From contig NZ_CP043450.1 in the NCBI RefSeq assembly GCF_003286415.2, positions 5,766,001-5,830,000 of the forward strand: a stretch of 64,000 bases of DNA, written 5' to 3'. Shown in pieces: positions 38,750 through 46,971 of this stretch. Positions within the stretch are counted from its first letter, which is position 1. Each line of letters starts with the position of its first letter. Under the pieces are notes generated by a model that saw only the letters and a list, made by a program, of their open reading frames with translations, was not told where the DNA came from and did no database searches. The stretch is from Mucilaginibacter rubeus (GTDB taxonomy: Bacteria > Bacteroidota > Bacteroidia > Sphingobacteriales > Sphingobacteriaceae). A program made the translations under genes and the position numbers.

Positions 38750-40474
38750 TTATTCTACTGTAATATTGATGATCTTATTGTTGCGGCCTCCCGGAAACGG
38801 TTCGGTACGGATGGAAAAGATCAGTTCGTACTTACCCGGTTTCGCCGGCATGGTCACGTTAAATTTAAAATGCCCGGTTTCGCCGGTTTTTAATGAAATA
38901 TTGTTGAAGCTATCATCAGATTTTTGCATGCCCACTTGGTAGATGCTCTTAAAAAAGCAGGCCTCCAAAAACACTTTGTGCTTTTGATTAACATTTGTAA
39001 AACTGATTGGGAAAGGATAAGGGTTGGTAAACGTGAGATCGAAATCCTTCTTCTGACCAGGCGATACGCTTTCTTTATAAGAAGATACCTGGAAATCAAT
39101 TTTTTGATAGGTGCGGATATCATCAACCCAACCGCCGTACCAGTCACCCGCATAAGTTTTAAGGGTATCGGTAGTGATGGCAGGATCCCACACGCCGTTT
39201 ATTACCACGTAAGCCTTTTTATGCTGGATACTATCTTCAATAGGCCAGATATCATATTGTGTACGGCGATAGTAGCGGGCATCATAATCAAACCCGTGTG
39301 TGGTGTTATTATAGAAATTGTATTTCGATGGGTTTTGGAAACCTTCGTTAAAAATCACATAATTATTCCCTGCCTTTTTTTGAATAAGCTGCGCCCACTC
39401 TTTAAAACCGAAAAAGCTCCGGATGGCGTCGACTTTTAACAATGGCGGGAAAGCGATAATGATAGCAACCCGCAAAATAACTATCATTACAATATTGATG
39501 ATAGCCAAACGATTGAACCATTTAGGCTTTGCGCCCGGCTGGGTAAAACGGATAAGCACCATCATGGCCAGCGGCACGTAAGCGATAAGCGTCCAGTGCA
39601 GCTGAACTTCGCCTTTGAACGAGGTAAGGAAAAAGAAGGCCAGTATGCCGATGGCATTAACCAACAATGTCCTGGTGAAAGTATCCTGCACTTTTGCAGT
39701 GAACCCTTTATAAAACAACAACCAACCAATCAGCGGACCAGCCATCAGCAATTGCCCCAACGGGTATACATAAGTATACTCAAAGTTGTACTGCTCATTT
39801 GAGCGTTCGGACAAGTGGTAGCTTAATGATGGGAAACCATGGTTAGCCTGCCAGATAATGTGCGGTGCATATAAAGCCAGGGCCAGCAGTACAATGGCGT
39901 AAAAAGTCCCGCGCTTTAGTAATTTAATATTAGATGCCAGTGTAAAAACAACCAGCAGAATGCCATGGTACTTACTATACAGCAGACAGGCTATTACAAC
40001 ACCCAATATCACAGCCAGCTTAAAGCTGTCCTTTTCAATATACTGCTGATAAAAATAAAAAAACAGCACCGTAAAAAACAATAGCGGCGCATCGGGCGTA
40101 GTGGTAAAACCATAAATATGGAATACAAAGATGCCCGATATTACCAGTATAAAGTTTATGGCATCAACCTTATATCGCTTCAGCATCACCCACATCAGGT
40201 ATATGGATGCTGTGGTACCTATCACCGTAAAAAGCCTTGCCCCAAATTCATTATGCAGCAAGCTATAGCCCATCTTGATAAAAAGGGCCACCATAGGCGG
40301 ATGATCATAATATCCCCAATCTAAAAAACGGGAATAAACCCAGTAATAAGCTTCATCGGCATGAATCTCAAGCGTAAATGCCTGTACGGCATTCAGTAAG
40401 GCCCACAACAGTAAAAAATAAATTATTGGCTTGTTATATTTTACCGGCGTGCTATTTAAAGAGGTATCCTGCAT
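38750..40474 (-). CDS. GT39-like membrane glycosyltransferase with C-terminal periplasmic domain
   Basis: A 574-residue protein with about 10-12 membrane helices over the first 370 residues. The first periplasmic loop reads EIHADEAYYWVYSRFLDWGY then YDHPPMVA, the classic GT39/GT83 pattern with the catalytic acidic residue in ADEAYYW. The C-terminal 200 residues are soluble and include a beta-sandwich (SVSPGQKKDFDLTFTNPYPF). The frame extends to 40576, but a consensus -7 box lies at 40500-40507, so the ATG at 40474 is the start. Donor is probably a polyprenyl-phosphate sugar; acceptor unknown. Operon with the 37713 barrel gene. Confidence 0.87.
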   Translation of the reverse strand: MQDTSLNSTPVKYNKPIIYFLLLWALLNAVQAFTLEIHADEAYYWVYSRFLDWGYYDHPPMVALFIKMGYSLLHNEFGARLFTVIGTTASIYLMWVMLKRYKVDAINFILVISGIFVFHIYGFTTTPDAPLLFFTVLFFYFYQQYIEKDSFKLAVILGVVIACLLYSKYHGILLVVFTLASNIKLLKRGTFYAIVLLALALYAPHIIWQANHGFPSLSYHLSERSNEQYNFEYTYVYPLGQLLMAGPLIGWLLFYKGFTAKVQDTFTRTLLVNAIGILAFFFLTSFKGEVQLHWTLIAYVPLAMMVLIRFTQPGAKPKWFNRLAIINIVMIVILRVAIIIAFPPLLKVDAIRSFFGFKEWAQLIQKKAGNNYVIFNEGFQNPSKYNFYNNTTHGFDYDARYYRRTQYDIWPIEDSIQHKKAYVVINGVWDPAITTDTLKTYAGDWYGGWVDDIRTYQKIDFQVSSYKESVSPGQKKDFDLTFTNPYPFPISFTNVNQKHKVFLEACFFKSIYQVGMQKSDDSFNNISLKTGETGHFKFNVTMPAKPGKYELIFSIRTEPFPGGRNNKIINITVE

Positions 40475-40499
40475 TAAAATGGATGAGTAAATGAATGGG

Positions 40500-40507
40500 C
40501 AAAGGTA
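40500..40507 (-). promoter_or_regulatory. -7 box of the GT39-barrel operon
   Basis: TACCTTTG on the minus strand, exact consensus and followed by C as in the other strong promoters of this window, 25 bases before the ATG at 40474. It rules out the longer frame starting at 40576. Confidence 0.65.
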
Positions 40508-40625
40508 TGATAAAAGATATAAGCCATAAAACGTTAGGCAGCAGTGATATGATAATTTGACGAAATTATACCACAATCTTCATAATTTAGCGTAGCTGTA
40601 AAGCTTTAATCCTCCTTAAAATAAA

Positions 40626-41105
40626 ATGAAACAAGAATTTGAGGTTATCAAAAAAACACGCCTGACGCTGCTTAATGTTGTTAAAGACCTTAACCCTGAA
40701 CAACTTAACCATATCCCGGCCGGATATATTAATAACCTGATCTGGAACCTGGCGCATATGATTTCGGGCCAGCAAGGCATTTGTTATACCCGTGCGGGTG
40801 TACCAATTGTGGTAGATGATAAATATTATACGCCCTATCGCCCCGAAACCAAACCGCAGGGTTTTATTAATGCCGATGACATAGCCGAGGTAAAAGAGCT
40901 GCTTATTTCAACTATTGATAAGTTTGAGGAAGATTATCATACAGGCATTTTTGCTAATTATCAACCCATGACCACCCGCTATGGTGTTACGTTAAGCAAT
41001 ATTGAAGAGGCTATCCGCTTTGTGCCATTTCACGATGGCTTGCATACGGGTTATATCATGGCCTTAAAAAGGGCGGTCTTGGAAGAAATGAGCAACCCTG
41101 TTTAA
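40626..41105 (+). CDS. DinB family protein
   Basis: A 159-residue four-helix-bundle protein. The three metal-binding histidines of the DinB/YfiT superfamily can be placed in NLAHMISGQQ (residue 42 region) and in FVPFHDGLHTGYIMALKR near the C-terminus. Members are metal-dependent thiol S-transferases or proteins of unknown role; some are induced by DNA damage. No thiol cofactor pathway is visible here. Its stop codon overlaps the convergent stop of the 41102-42445 gene by four bases. Confidence 0.87.
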   Translation: MKQEFEVIKKTRLTLLNVVKDLNPEQLNHIPAGYINNLIWNLAHMISGQQGICYTRAGVPIVVDDKYYTPYRPETKPQGFINADDIAEVKELLISTIDKFEEDYHTGIFANYQPMTTRYGVTLSNIEEAIRFVPFHDGLHTGYIMALKRAVLEEMSNPV

Positions 41106-42445
41106 TAAACTATTTTGCTAAAAGGTATGCCTACCGTTAAACCTATTGCGGTTTTATTGTATGGCAGATAGGTATCTTTTAAAGAGTTATTCATATCCTG
41201 AAGCAAAAGCTGCGCTTCAAAATTGATAGCAGGCACACCTTTTTTATCAATCAAAACAATGGGGATACCTATAATGGAGTTAAGCGCCTTATATGTTCCC
41301 CAATTTTTTTCTATCCGGAAACTGACACCCACGTGCGAAGTTGAAGGAATATATACCAGCTTACCTGCCGCCACAGGTGTTATAAAGTTTTTATACTGGC
41401 CAATATACCGGTCGCCTTTATTTATTATAACCGTATTTGTCCCGTCCTGACCTTGCTGCCCGTTTATATAGGCATTCCAAAGCGAACCGCTCCCCACCGA
41501 ATTATTCACAAAACCTTTGCCTGCAAAAGTTAAAAAGATCCTGCCCAATTTGGGGCTCTCCCAGAAGCGGGTATGATTTATAAATAATTCGAGCGGATAA
41601 TTATAGTGTTTATCAACAGGTGTATTAACATCGCTGCTTACCATAAACTTTTGAGGGATAACTGGGATATAAATACCCAAGGTTGTCCAATTATCGGCAA
41701 CGAGGTTAAAATTAGCAGTGTTTACCATTAGTTCCGATTGCTGTTCGGAAAATTGCTGCAGGTAATCTGCCCTGAACGAAGCATAGAAAGTTTTCCTGAG
41801 CTTACTTTTTACCTCATTCAGATTTTGCCCCGGCACCTCATCCTGTTTCAAAGCATTGAGTGATTGTTCAAACGCTTCGGCTTTTTTATTGATACTTTGA
41901 GCAAGCGTGTTTACCATTAAAGCCCGGGCGGCATCCATTTGCTTTTTAAAATCGCCATTGGCAGCATAATAAGTTCGCGGCTTCCCCATCCACGTTTTTT
42001 GAATAGCGAAGCCCAATTGGTTATCGTAATATTTATTTACAAGCTTTGCGGCATAAGCGTTAGCGATATTTACGCGTGCGCCTATTACTACAAAAGATCT
42101 TACCCAATCATCACTATCTACCGGCTGGTGAAAATTATGATTGATGCTGATCATCCCTTCGGCCGCGTTAATGTTCACATAGTTTTTATAAAGCGAAAGA
42201 TCTTCATTACCCGAGAGGTAAGAACTTACCTTATTGGACAGGAAAATATTCATGGCTTTGTTAGAGATCAGCATCCCCTGCCCCCCGCTGTTTGGCCAAT
42301 TGGTTACTTTACGGTTTACAGCTCTAATTTCATCAATGATCTGCCCGCTGGTTTGTGCCCGTACCGGTATTATCAACCCACACGAAAACAGCAGACAGCA
42401 TAATACAGCTTTTAAAAAGCGCACATATGTCAGGCAAGCCCCCAT
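41102..42445 (-). CDS. Exported protein of unknown function (third gene of the Bor-oxidase operon)
   Basis: A 447-residue protein with a signal peptide (hydrophobic FLKAVLCCLLFSCGLIIP, cleavage after RAQ). The first 240 mature residues appear mixed helical with long amphipathic stretches (MDAARALMVNTLAQSINKKA, LNALKQDEVPGQNLNEVKS); the last 200 residues look beta-rich and may form part of a barrel or jelly roll (GRIFLTFAGKGFVNNSVGSG). No catalytic motif or family is recognised. Its start lies inside the end of the FAD oxidase gene (16-base overlap), so translation is coupled and a joint function is probable. The convergent DinB gene overlaps its end by four bases. Confidence 0.75.
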   Translation of the reverse strand: MGACLTYVRFLKAVLCCLLFSCGLIIPVRAQTSGQIIDEIRAVNRKVTNWPNSGGQGMLISNKAMNIFLSNKVSSYLSGNEDLSLYKNYVNINAAEGMISINHNFHQPVDSDDWVRSFVVIGARVNIANAYAAKLVNKYYDNQLGFAIQKTWMGKPRTYYAANGDFKKQMDAARALMVNTLAQSINKKAEAFEQSLNALKQDEVPGQNLNEVKSKLRKTFYASFRADYLQQFSEQQSELMVNTANFNLVADNWTTLGIYIPVIPQKFMVSSDVNTPVDKHYNYPLELFINHTRFWESPKLGRIFLTFAGKGFVNNSVGSGSLWNAYINGQQGQDGTNTVIINKGDRYIGQYKNFITPVAAGKLVYIPSTSHVGVSFRIEKNWGTYKALNSIIGIPIVLIDKKGVPAINFEAQLLLQDMNNSLKDTYLPYNKTAIGLTVGIPFSKIVY

Positions 42446-43938
42446 TGCTGCGTAATTTGGTTAGTAAAAACTTTTTGGCAGTCGGCGTTGAGTAATGTTT
42501 TACGTGCGTTGATCCAACGGGTGGCAGCCTCTCCGTACATTCTCTGAATGCGCTCCGGCGTAACCTCGTTAGCCTTGCCCCAATGAAAAGTAAACGGAAT
42601 ATTTTCATGCTCAAGCATCAGCCACACCTGGGTATAAAAGTTGTATGCTTTGTCCGATAGTGGCGCATCTAATTCCATAATACAGGTATGGCCAAACCGG
42701 GTGAAACCCAATGTTGCTTTGGTTTGCTTAACAAACCGGAATGAAAATACACCACTAAACGGGCCAATATCTTTATTGATCTTCAGCATCAAATCGGCAA
42801 CCTTTGGCGAAAGCTCGGCGGGGAAGCCGATTGCAGAACTCAACAATTTGCCTCTTAAGGTGGTATTACTAAAAATTTCGCCCAGTGTACCAAAGTGAGG
42901 GTCAGTATTAGTTGTCATGCTGGTGTTTAGCACCTTGGTTACTACTACAGGAATCAGCGCAGGTATAGCATCAGTAATAGTGCCTATAAAACTGGCTGCA
43001 TCATCTCCTGGACCAATCCCTGCCGCGTTATCAACCGGTGGCTGGTAGTTGGTACGATATGCCCGCTTATACATGGTGGTTACAAAAGCTCCCTTATCCA
43101 GATCATAAGGGTTAAGCAGTACCGAAAAATGAAACGGACGTTCGTTGCCACATGGCAGCTTAATGGTATTACTAAAATCCAGGGTTTCCATCATGCCCTG
43201 CAACTCTGCATCATAAGGTAACCGCTGCACATATGTTTCCAATAAAAACAAAGGCTCTGTTTCCATTAACACCCCGTGAATAATCCCGAAACTGCCGAAA
43301 CTTACCACAGCAGCATTAAAAAGTTCATCGTCCTGAACCAACTCGGTTTGTAGCAGGTCGACAAAGCGTTGCGCAACTACGGGAGCCGAAGCTCTTTCCA
43401 GCCAAATGTGCCTATCCGGACTTACTACAATATGTAAGCCTACCACAAAATCCGGCACTGCGCCAAAGTCAAAGGCCGAGCCGTGAGTCCCCGTCCCCAT
43501 TGCCCCGGCTATCGTTTGCCCGTTACTGGCACCGGAAGTTTTGAGCGACAATCCCCTGTTTTTCAGAAACGCGCCAAGTTCCCAAATACCGTTGCCGCTC
43601 TGGGCAAAAAGTAATTGATCTTTATTACCTGCATAAGCCGGGTTAACCGCTGTTTCTGCCACCGTAAACCTTGTATTAAGTGGTTTGGTATCCAGCATAA
43701 CGCCGTCTTTAACGGTGGCTATCTTTGTCCAGGACCAACCCGCGCCTAACGATCGTAATGGAGTATCGGTTTCAATAGCTTCCTTAATCAGATTTTGCAG
43801 CCCTTTGGTAGCATCGTTATAACTATCAAGCGCGTCGAGGTTATCTTCGTTTCCTAATTCGTACAGATCTTTTATTTGCTCAATAAAAGTTTCGTGACGA
43901 TTTTCCCAGCTGCTAACTCCTGTTTTGATAACTTTCAT
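42430..43938 (-). CDS. FAD-linked oxidase of the sugar-lactone oxidase type (ALO/GULO-like)
   Basis: A 502-residue flavoprotein of the VAO/PCMH family. The N-terminal FAD domain has LRSLGAGWSWTKIAT and GASNGQTIAGAMGTGTHGSA, the latter being the loop around the pyrophosphate; a histidine for covalent FAD attachment is not evident at the usual N-terminal spot. The C-terminal end FTFHWGKANEVTPERIQRMY resembles the HWxK segment of D-arabinono-1,4-lactone and L-gulonolactone oxidases. Those enzymes oxidise aldonolactones to ascorbate-type products, and related enzymes oxidise sterols or other alcohols; the substrate here is unknown. No signal peptide, so it is cytoplasmic while its operon partners are exported. 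It starts 7 bases after the Bor-like gene. Confidence 0.85.
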   Translation of the reverse strand: MKVIKTGVSSWENRHETFIEQIKDLYELGNEDNLDALDSYNDATKGLQNLIKEAIETDTPLRSLGAGWSWTKIATVKDGVMLDTKPLNTRFTVAETAVNPAYAGNKDQLLFAQSGNGIWELGAFLKNRGLSLKTSGASNGQTIAGAMGTGTHGSAFDFGAVPDFVVGLHIVVSPDRHIWLERASAPVVAQRFVDLLQTELVQDDELFNAAVVSFGSFGIIHGVLMETEPLFLLETYVQRLPYDAELQGMMETLDFSNTIKLPCGNERPFHFSVLLNPYDLDKGAFVTTMYKRAYRTNYQPPVDNAAGIGPGDDAASFIGTITDAIPALIPVVVTKVLNTSMTTNTDPHFGTLGEIFSNTTLRGKLLSSAIGFPAELSPKVADLMLKINKDIGPFSGVFSFRFVKQTKATLGFTRFGHTCIMELDAPLSDKAYNFYTQVWLMLEHENIPFTFHWGKANEVTPERIQRMYGEAATRWINARKTLLNADCQKVFTNQITQQWGLA

Positions 43939-43944
43939 AGCTGC

Positions 43945-44301
43945 CTATTTTATAGTGCCTTCCTTGGCACAGGGTTTACCACATTTCCACTCCACTCTTG
44001 CCGGGCTCCAGATCCCCAGGGTCACAACGGTGAGCAACGAATAACCAAAATTATTCCTCACAGTAACTTCGGCCATGCCGTTACTACCAAGGGAATCACA
44101 TATGGGTGTAACTATCCGTTTGGGGCTTTGAATAGCTCCCCAAAAAAAGAAGTTAACGTTTTGATGGGATACCTCAGAACCAGCCTGTGCTTTGGTTTCG
44201 ACGCGGGCGGTGTAGCAACTACTTAATAGTAACGAGAGCAGCAGGGCGGATACACTGTTCCGATAAAAACGGGCAGACCGCTTTAAATATGATGGCAGCA
44301 T
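43945..44301 (-). CDS. Bor-like small lipoprotein
   Basis: A 118-residue lipoprotein with signal LLLSLLLSSC (Cys29 lipidated). The mature part contains VNFFFWGAIQSPKRI, then ICDSLGSNGMAEVTVRNNFG, then VVTLGIWSPARVEWKCG. This order (HHFFVSGI-like start, a Cys, and a TFGIYTPLEARVYC-like end) is that of the lambda Bor / Iss family of outer-membrane lipoproteins, which in enterobacteria raise serum survival. The match is by eye and remote, so function should not be transferred. First gene of a three-gene operon with the FAD oxidase and the 41102 gene. Confidence 0.7.
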   Translation of the reverse strand: MLPSYLKRSARFYRNSVSALLLSLLLSSCYTARVETKAQAGSEVSHQNVNFFFWGAIQSPKRIVTPICDSLGSNGMAEVTVRNNFGYSLLTVVTLGIWSPARVEWKCGKPCAKEGTIK

Positions 44302-44429
44302 AGGGCAAGTATTTAGGATTTTACTGAAATAAATTAAAGTAAATCCAAATACTTGATTTTCAGATAAGTAAAAACACGTTTATTGATTACGTATTTTTAC
44401 GTCTTTTGTAAATCGATATAAAAAGCCGC

Positions 44430-45545
44430 TTATCTTATTGATTTGTACAGGCCCAAATGTTTAGGCTTTGTTAATACGATATGCCACAGATGATTTTTTC
44501 TTGAACGGAACGACGCGGCACTGGCATTAAGGTAGTAACGCCACATACGGTAAAATGTATCGCCGTATTTGGCGCTCAGGTTAGGCCAGCTTTGTTCAAA
44601 ATTTTTGAGCCACTCCATACAGGTTCGGTCATAGTACACACCGAAGTTATGCCAGTCTTCAAGAACAAATAAACCCTGCCACGCTGTTGAAAGCTGCGCC
44701 GCAGACGGCAGCATACCATTAGGGAAGATATATTTATCAATCCATGGATCCGTAACTTTGGTAGAATAGTTGCCGCCTATGGTATGCAGCAGAAAAATAC
44801 CATCGTCGGTTAAATTCCGGGCAACGGTTTCCATGTATGTTCTGTAATTGCGATACCCTACAGCTTCCAGCATAGCAATGGACACTACCCTGTCGAACTT
44901 TTCATTTACATCCCTATAGTCATCCAGCCTGATCTCCACCGGTAAGCCTTTGTTTATTTCGCGTGCAAGTACCGCCTGTTCTTTAGAAATGGTTAAACCA
45001 ACAACAGACACGCCATATTTTTCAGCAGCAAATTTGGCGAAACCACCCCAACCACAGCCAATCTCCAGCATGCGCATGCCGGGTTCCAGTTTTAATTTAC
45101 GGCAGATCAGATCAAGCTTGGCCTCCTGGGCTTCATCTAAAGTTTCAGCATTTTCCCAATAAGCACAAGAGTACATCATCCGTTTATCAAGCATCTGCTC
45201 AAACAGATCGTTACCGATATCATAATGCTTATAAGCAACCTCTTTAGCTTTTGATTTAGTTTGCTGGTTGCTAAACTTCGCTTTAAGAAAATATTTAAGC
45301 GTATTTAAATCGCGGGGAATGGCTTTATCAACCCGGTGATATTGAACGCGAAAAAAGAATTCATCCAAGGCTTCGCAGTCCCACCAGCCTTCCATGTAGG
45401 CTTCACCAAAGCCCAATGAACCACCGGCCAGCAGGCGATCATACAATTTAGGATTGTGTACCTGTACATCCCAGGGATTGGAACCATTCATGGTTATTCC
45501 TCCTGCGGCAAACGTGTTTGTAACAATCTCTTTTGATGATCCCAT
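44430..45545 (-). CDS. cfa: Cyclopropane-fatty-acyl-phospholipid synthase family methyltransferase
   Basis: A 371-residue SAM-dependent enzyme. The SAM-binding motif is RMLEIGCGWGGFAKFAAEKY (about residue 160), followed by GVSVVGLTISKEQ and, near 230, SIAMLEAVGYRNY. The N-terminal lipid-binding domain (WDVQVHNPKLYDRLLAGGSLG, EGWWDCEALDEF) is present and the length is close to the E. coli Cfa (382). It should add a methylene bridge across a double bond of membrane phospholipid acyl chains. Some relatives perform other fatty-acid methylations. It stands alone, 128 bases downstream of nothing on its strand and upstream of the Bor operon. Confidence 0.92.
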   Translation of the reverse strand: MGSSKEIVTNTFAAGGITMNGSNPWDVQVHNPKLYDRLLAGGSLGFGEAYMEGWWDCEALDEFFFRVQYHRVDKAIPRDLNTLKYFLKAKFSNQQTKSKAKEVAYKHYDIGNDLFEQMLDKRMMYSCAYWENAETLDEAQEAKLDLICRKLKLEPGMRMLEIGCGWGGFAKFAAEKYGVSVVGLTISKEQAVLAREINKGLPVEIRLDDYRDVNEKFDRVVSIAMLEAVGYRNYRTYMETVARNLTDDGIFLLHTIGGNYSTKVTDPWIDKYIFPNGMLPSAAQLSTAWQGLFVLEDWHNFGVYYDRTCMEWLKNFEQSWPNLSAKYGDTFYRMWRYYLNASAASFRSRKNHLWHIVLTKPKHLGLYKSIR

Positions 45546-45670
45546 AATTTCTTATCTCCCGATTTATGCGGTGATAAAGATATTCTTTTTGCGGAAAATT
45601 GGGAAACTGCATGTCTGCCACGGGTTACGCTGCGCTAAACCCGCGGCAGCTATCGTATTTATAATTTAAA

Positions 45671-45698
45671 AAACAAAAGCCCCCCTTTCGGGAGGCTC
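45671..45698 (-). terminator. Terminator of recA
   Basis: On the minus strand GCCTCCC, a GAAA loop and GGGGGGC form a tight hairpin followed by TTTTGTTTTTT. It lies about 55 bases past the recA stop codon. Confidence 0.9.
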
Positions 45699-45748
45699 GT
45701 CTCATAGATAGATTTAAATCACTTATAAAATATTATACTCGATCGAGG

Positions 45749-46768
45749 TTATACTTCTTCCATGCTTTCGCCGGTTACGGTTTCCTTGATCTTGCTTTCC
45801 AATTCTTCCATCAGTTCGGGGTTATCAAGGATCAATTGTTTAACAGCATCACGGCCCTGGCCTAAGCGGGTTTCGCCATAGCTGAACCATGAACCTGCTT
45901 TTTTGATAATGTTGTATTCAACACCCAGGTCAATGATTTCGCCTGCTTTTGAAATACCTTCACCAAACAGGATATCAAACTCGGCTATACGGAATGGAGG
46001 TGCAACTTTATTTTTAACGATCTTCACTTTTACACGGTTACCTGAAACCTCGTCGGTATCTTTAATTTGTGAAATACGGCGTACATCCAAACGTACCGAA
46101 GCGTAAAATTTCAAGGCGTTACCACCAGTTGTAGTTTCAGGGTTACCAAACATAACACCGATCTTATCGCGCAACTGGTTGATGAAGATACAGCAGCATC
46201 CGGTTTTGCTGATGGTACCGGTTAGCTTACGCAAAGCCTGTGACATCAAACGCGCATGTAAACCCATTTTTGAATCGCCCATCTCGCCTTCAATCTCAGC
46301 CTTAGGAACCAATGCGGCAACAGAGTCAATAACTAATATATCAATAGCCCCCGAGCGGATCAGGTTGTCGGCAATTTCCAGCGCCTGCTCACCATTGTCG
46401 GGCTGAGAGATCAACAGGTTTTCAACATCTACACCTAACTTTTTAGCGTAAAAACGATCAAAAGCATGCTCAGCATCAATAAAGGCAGCAATACCACCGT
46501 TTTTTTGGCTTTCAGCAATGGCATGAATAGCCAAAGTTGTTTTACCTGATGATTCCGGACCGTAGATCTCGATGATCCTTCCTTTAGGCAAGCCGTTAAC
46601 ACCCAAAGCTATATCAAGCCCCAAAGAGCCGGTTGATATCACCTCGGTTTGTTCAACTACGGATTCGCCCAGTTTCATGATGGTGCCTTTACCGTATGAT
46701 TTTTCCAGCTTATCTAACGTAAGCTGTAATGCCTTTAATTTATCGCTATTTTTATCTGTAGTAGCCAT
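45749..46768 (-). CDS. recA: Recombinase RecA
   Basis: A 339-residue DNA-dependent ATPase for homologous recombination and repair. It has Walker A GPESSGKTT (about residues 69-77), MAW-type DNA loops in the ISKTGCCCIFINQLRDK region (L2 precedes GNPETTTGGNALKFYAS), and IEIYGPESSGK at its family position. Length is close to other Bacteroidota RecA. An unusual point is the Cys triplet in strand GCCCIFINQ. No LexA box is seen upstream; Bacteroidota mostly lack LexA. Own promoter and terminator, so monocistronic. Confidence 0.98.
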   Translation of the reverse strand: MATTDKNSDKLKALQLTLDKLEKSYGKGTIMKLGESVVEQTEVISTGSLGLDIALGVNGLPKGRIIEIYGPESSGKTTLAIHAIAESQKNGGIAAFIDAEHAFDRFYAKKLGVDVENLLISQPDNGEQALEIADNLIRSGAIDILVIDSVAALVPKAEIEGEMGDSKMGLHARLMSQALRKLTGTISKTGCCCIFINQLRDKIGVMFGNPETTTGGNALKFYASVRLDVRRISQIKDTDEVSGNRVKVKIVKNKVAPPFRIAEFDILFGEGISKAGEIIDLGVEYNIIKKAGSWFSYGETRLGQGRDAVKQLILDNPELMEELESKIKETVTGESMEEV

Positions 46769-46785
46769 CGTATTATTTCCTTCAG

Positions 46786-46793
46786 CAAATATA
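46786..46793 (-). promoter_or_regulatory. -7 box of recA
   Basis: TATATTTG on the minus strand, exact TAnnTTTG, 17 bases before the recA ATG at 46768. A clear -33 TTG at standard distance is not visible. Confidence 0.55.
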
Positions 46794-46845
46794 ATTACAT
46801 TTTTTACAATTACTAATTTTTTTAGTAATTTATTTATTCCCCTGT

Positions 46846-46927
46846 CGTCATTGCGAGGTACGAAGCAATCGCGAACTATACAGAGCGGACCTGCAAATTG
46901 GGGATTGCTTCGTACCTCGCAATGACG
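46846..46927. repeat. Palindromic intergenic element, family A copy 2
   Basis: Perfect 25-bp terminal inverted repeats: left 46846-46870 (CGTCATTGCGAGGTACGAAG then CAATC) and right 46903-46927, around a 32-base centre. The arms are the same as those at 61644-61736, while the centre differs. It lies upstream of recA and downstream of nothing coding, between recA and nth. Confidence 0.92.
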
Positions 46928-46971
46928 CTTTTAGATTTAATAAGGAAAGTTAACCACCATTACCTTATCAA

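Noticed and set aside
38924..39439. 171-codon plus-strand frame inside the GT39 gene
   Set aside because: Antisense shadow of a confident coding region.
40475..40576. 34-residue N-terminal extension of the GT39 protein
   Set aside because: A consensus promoter lies inside it, so it is not translated.
45454..45669. 71-codon plus-strand frame beside the cfa gene
   Set aside because: Mostly antisense to cfa and the rest is spacer; composition is not coding-like.
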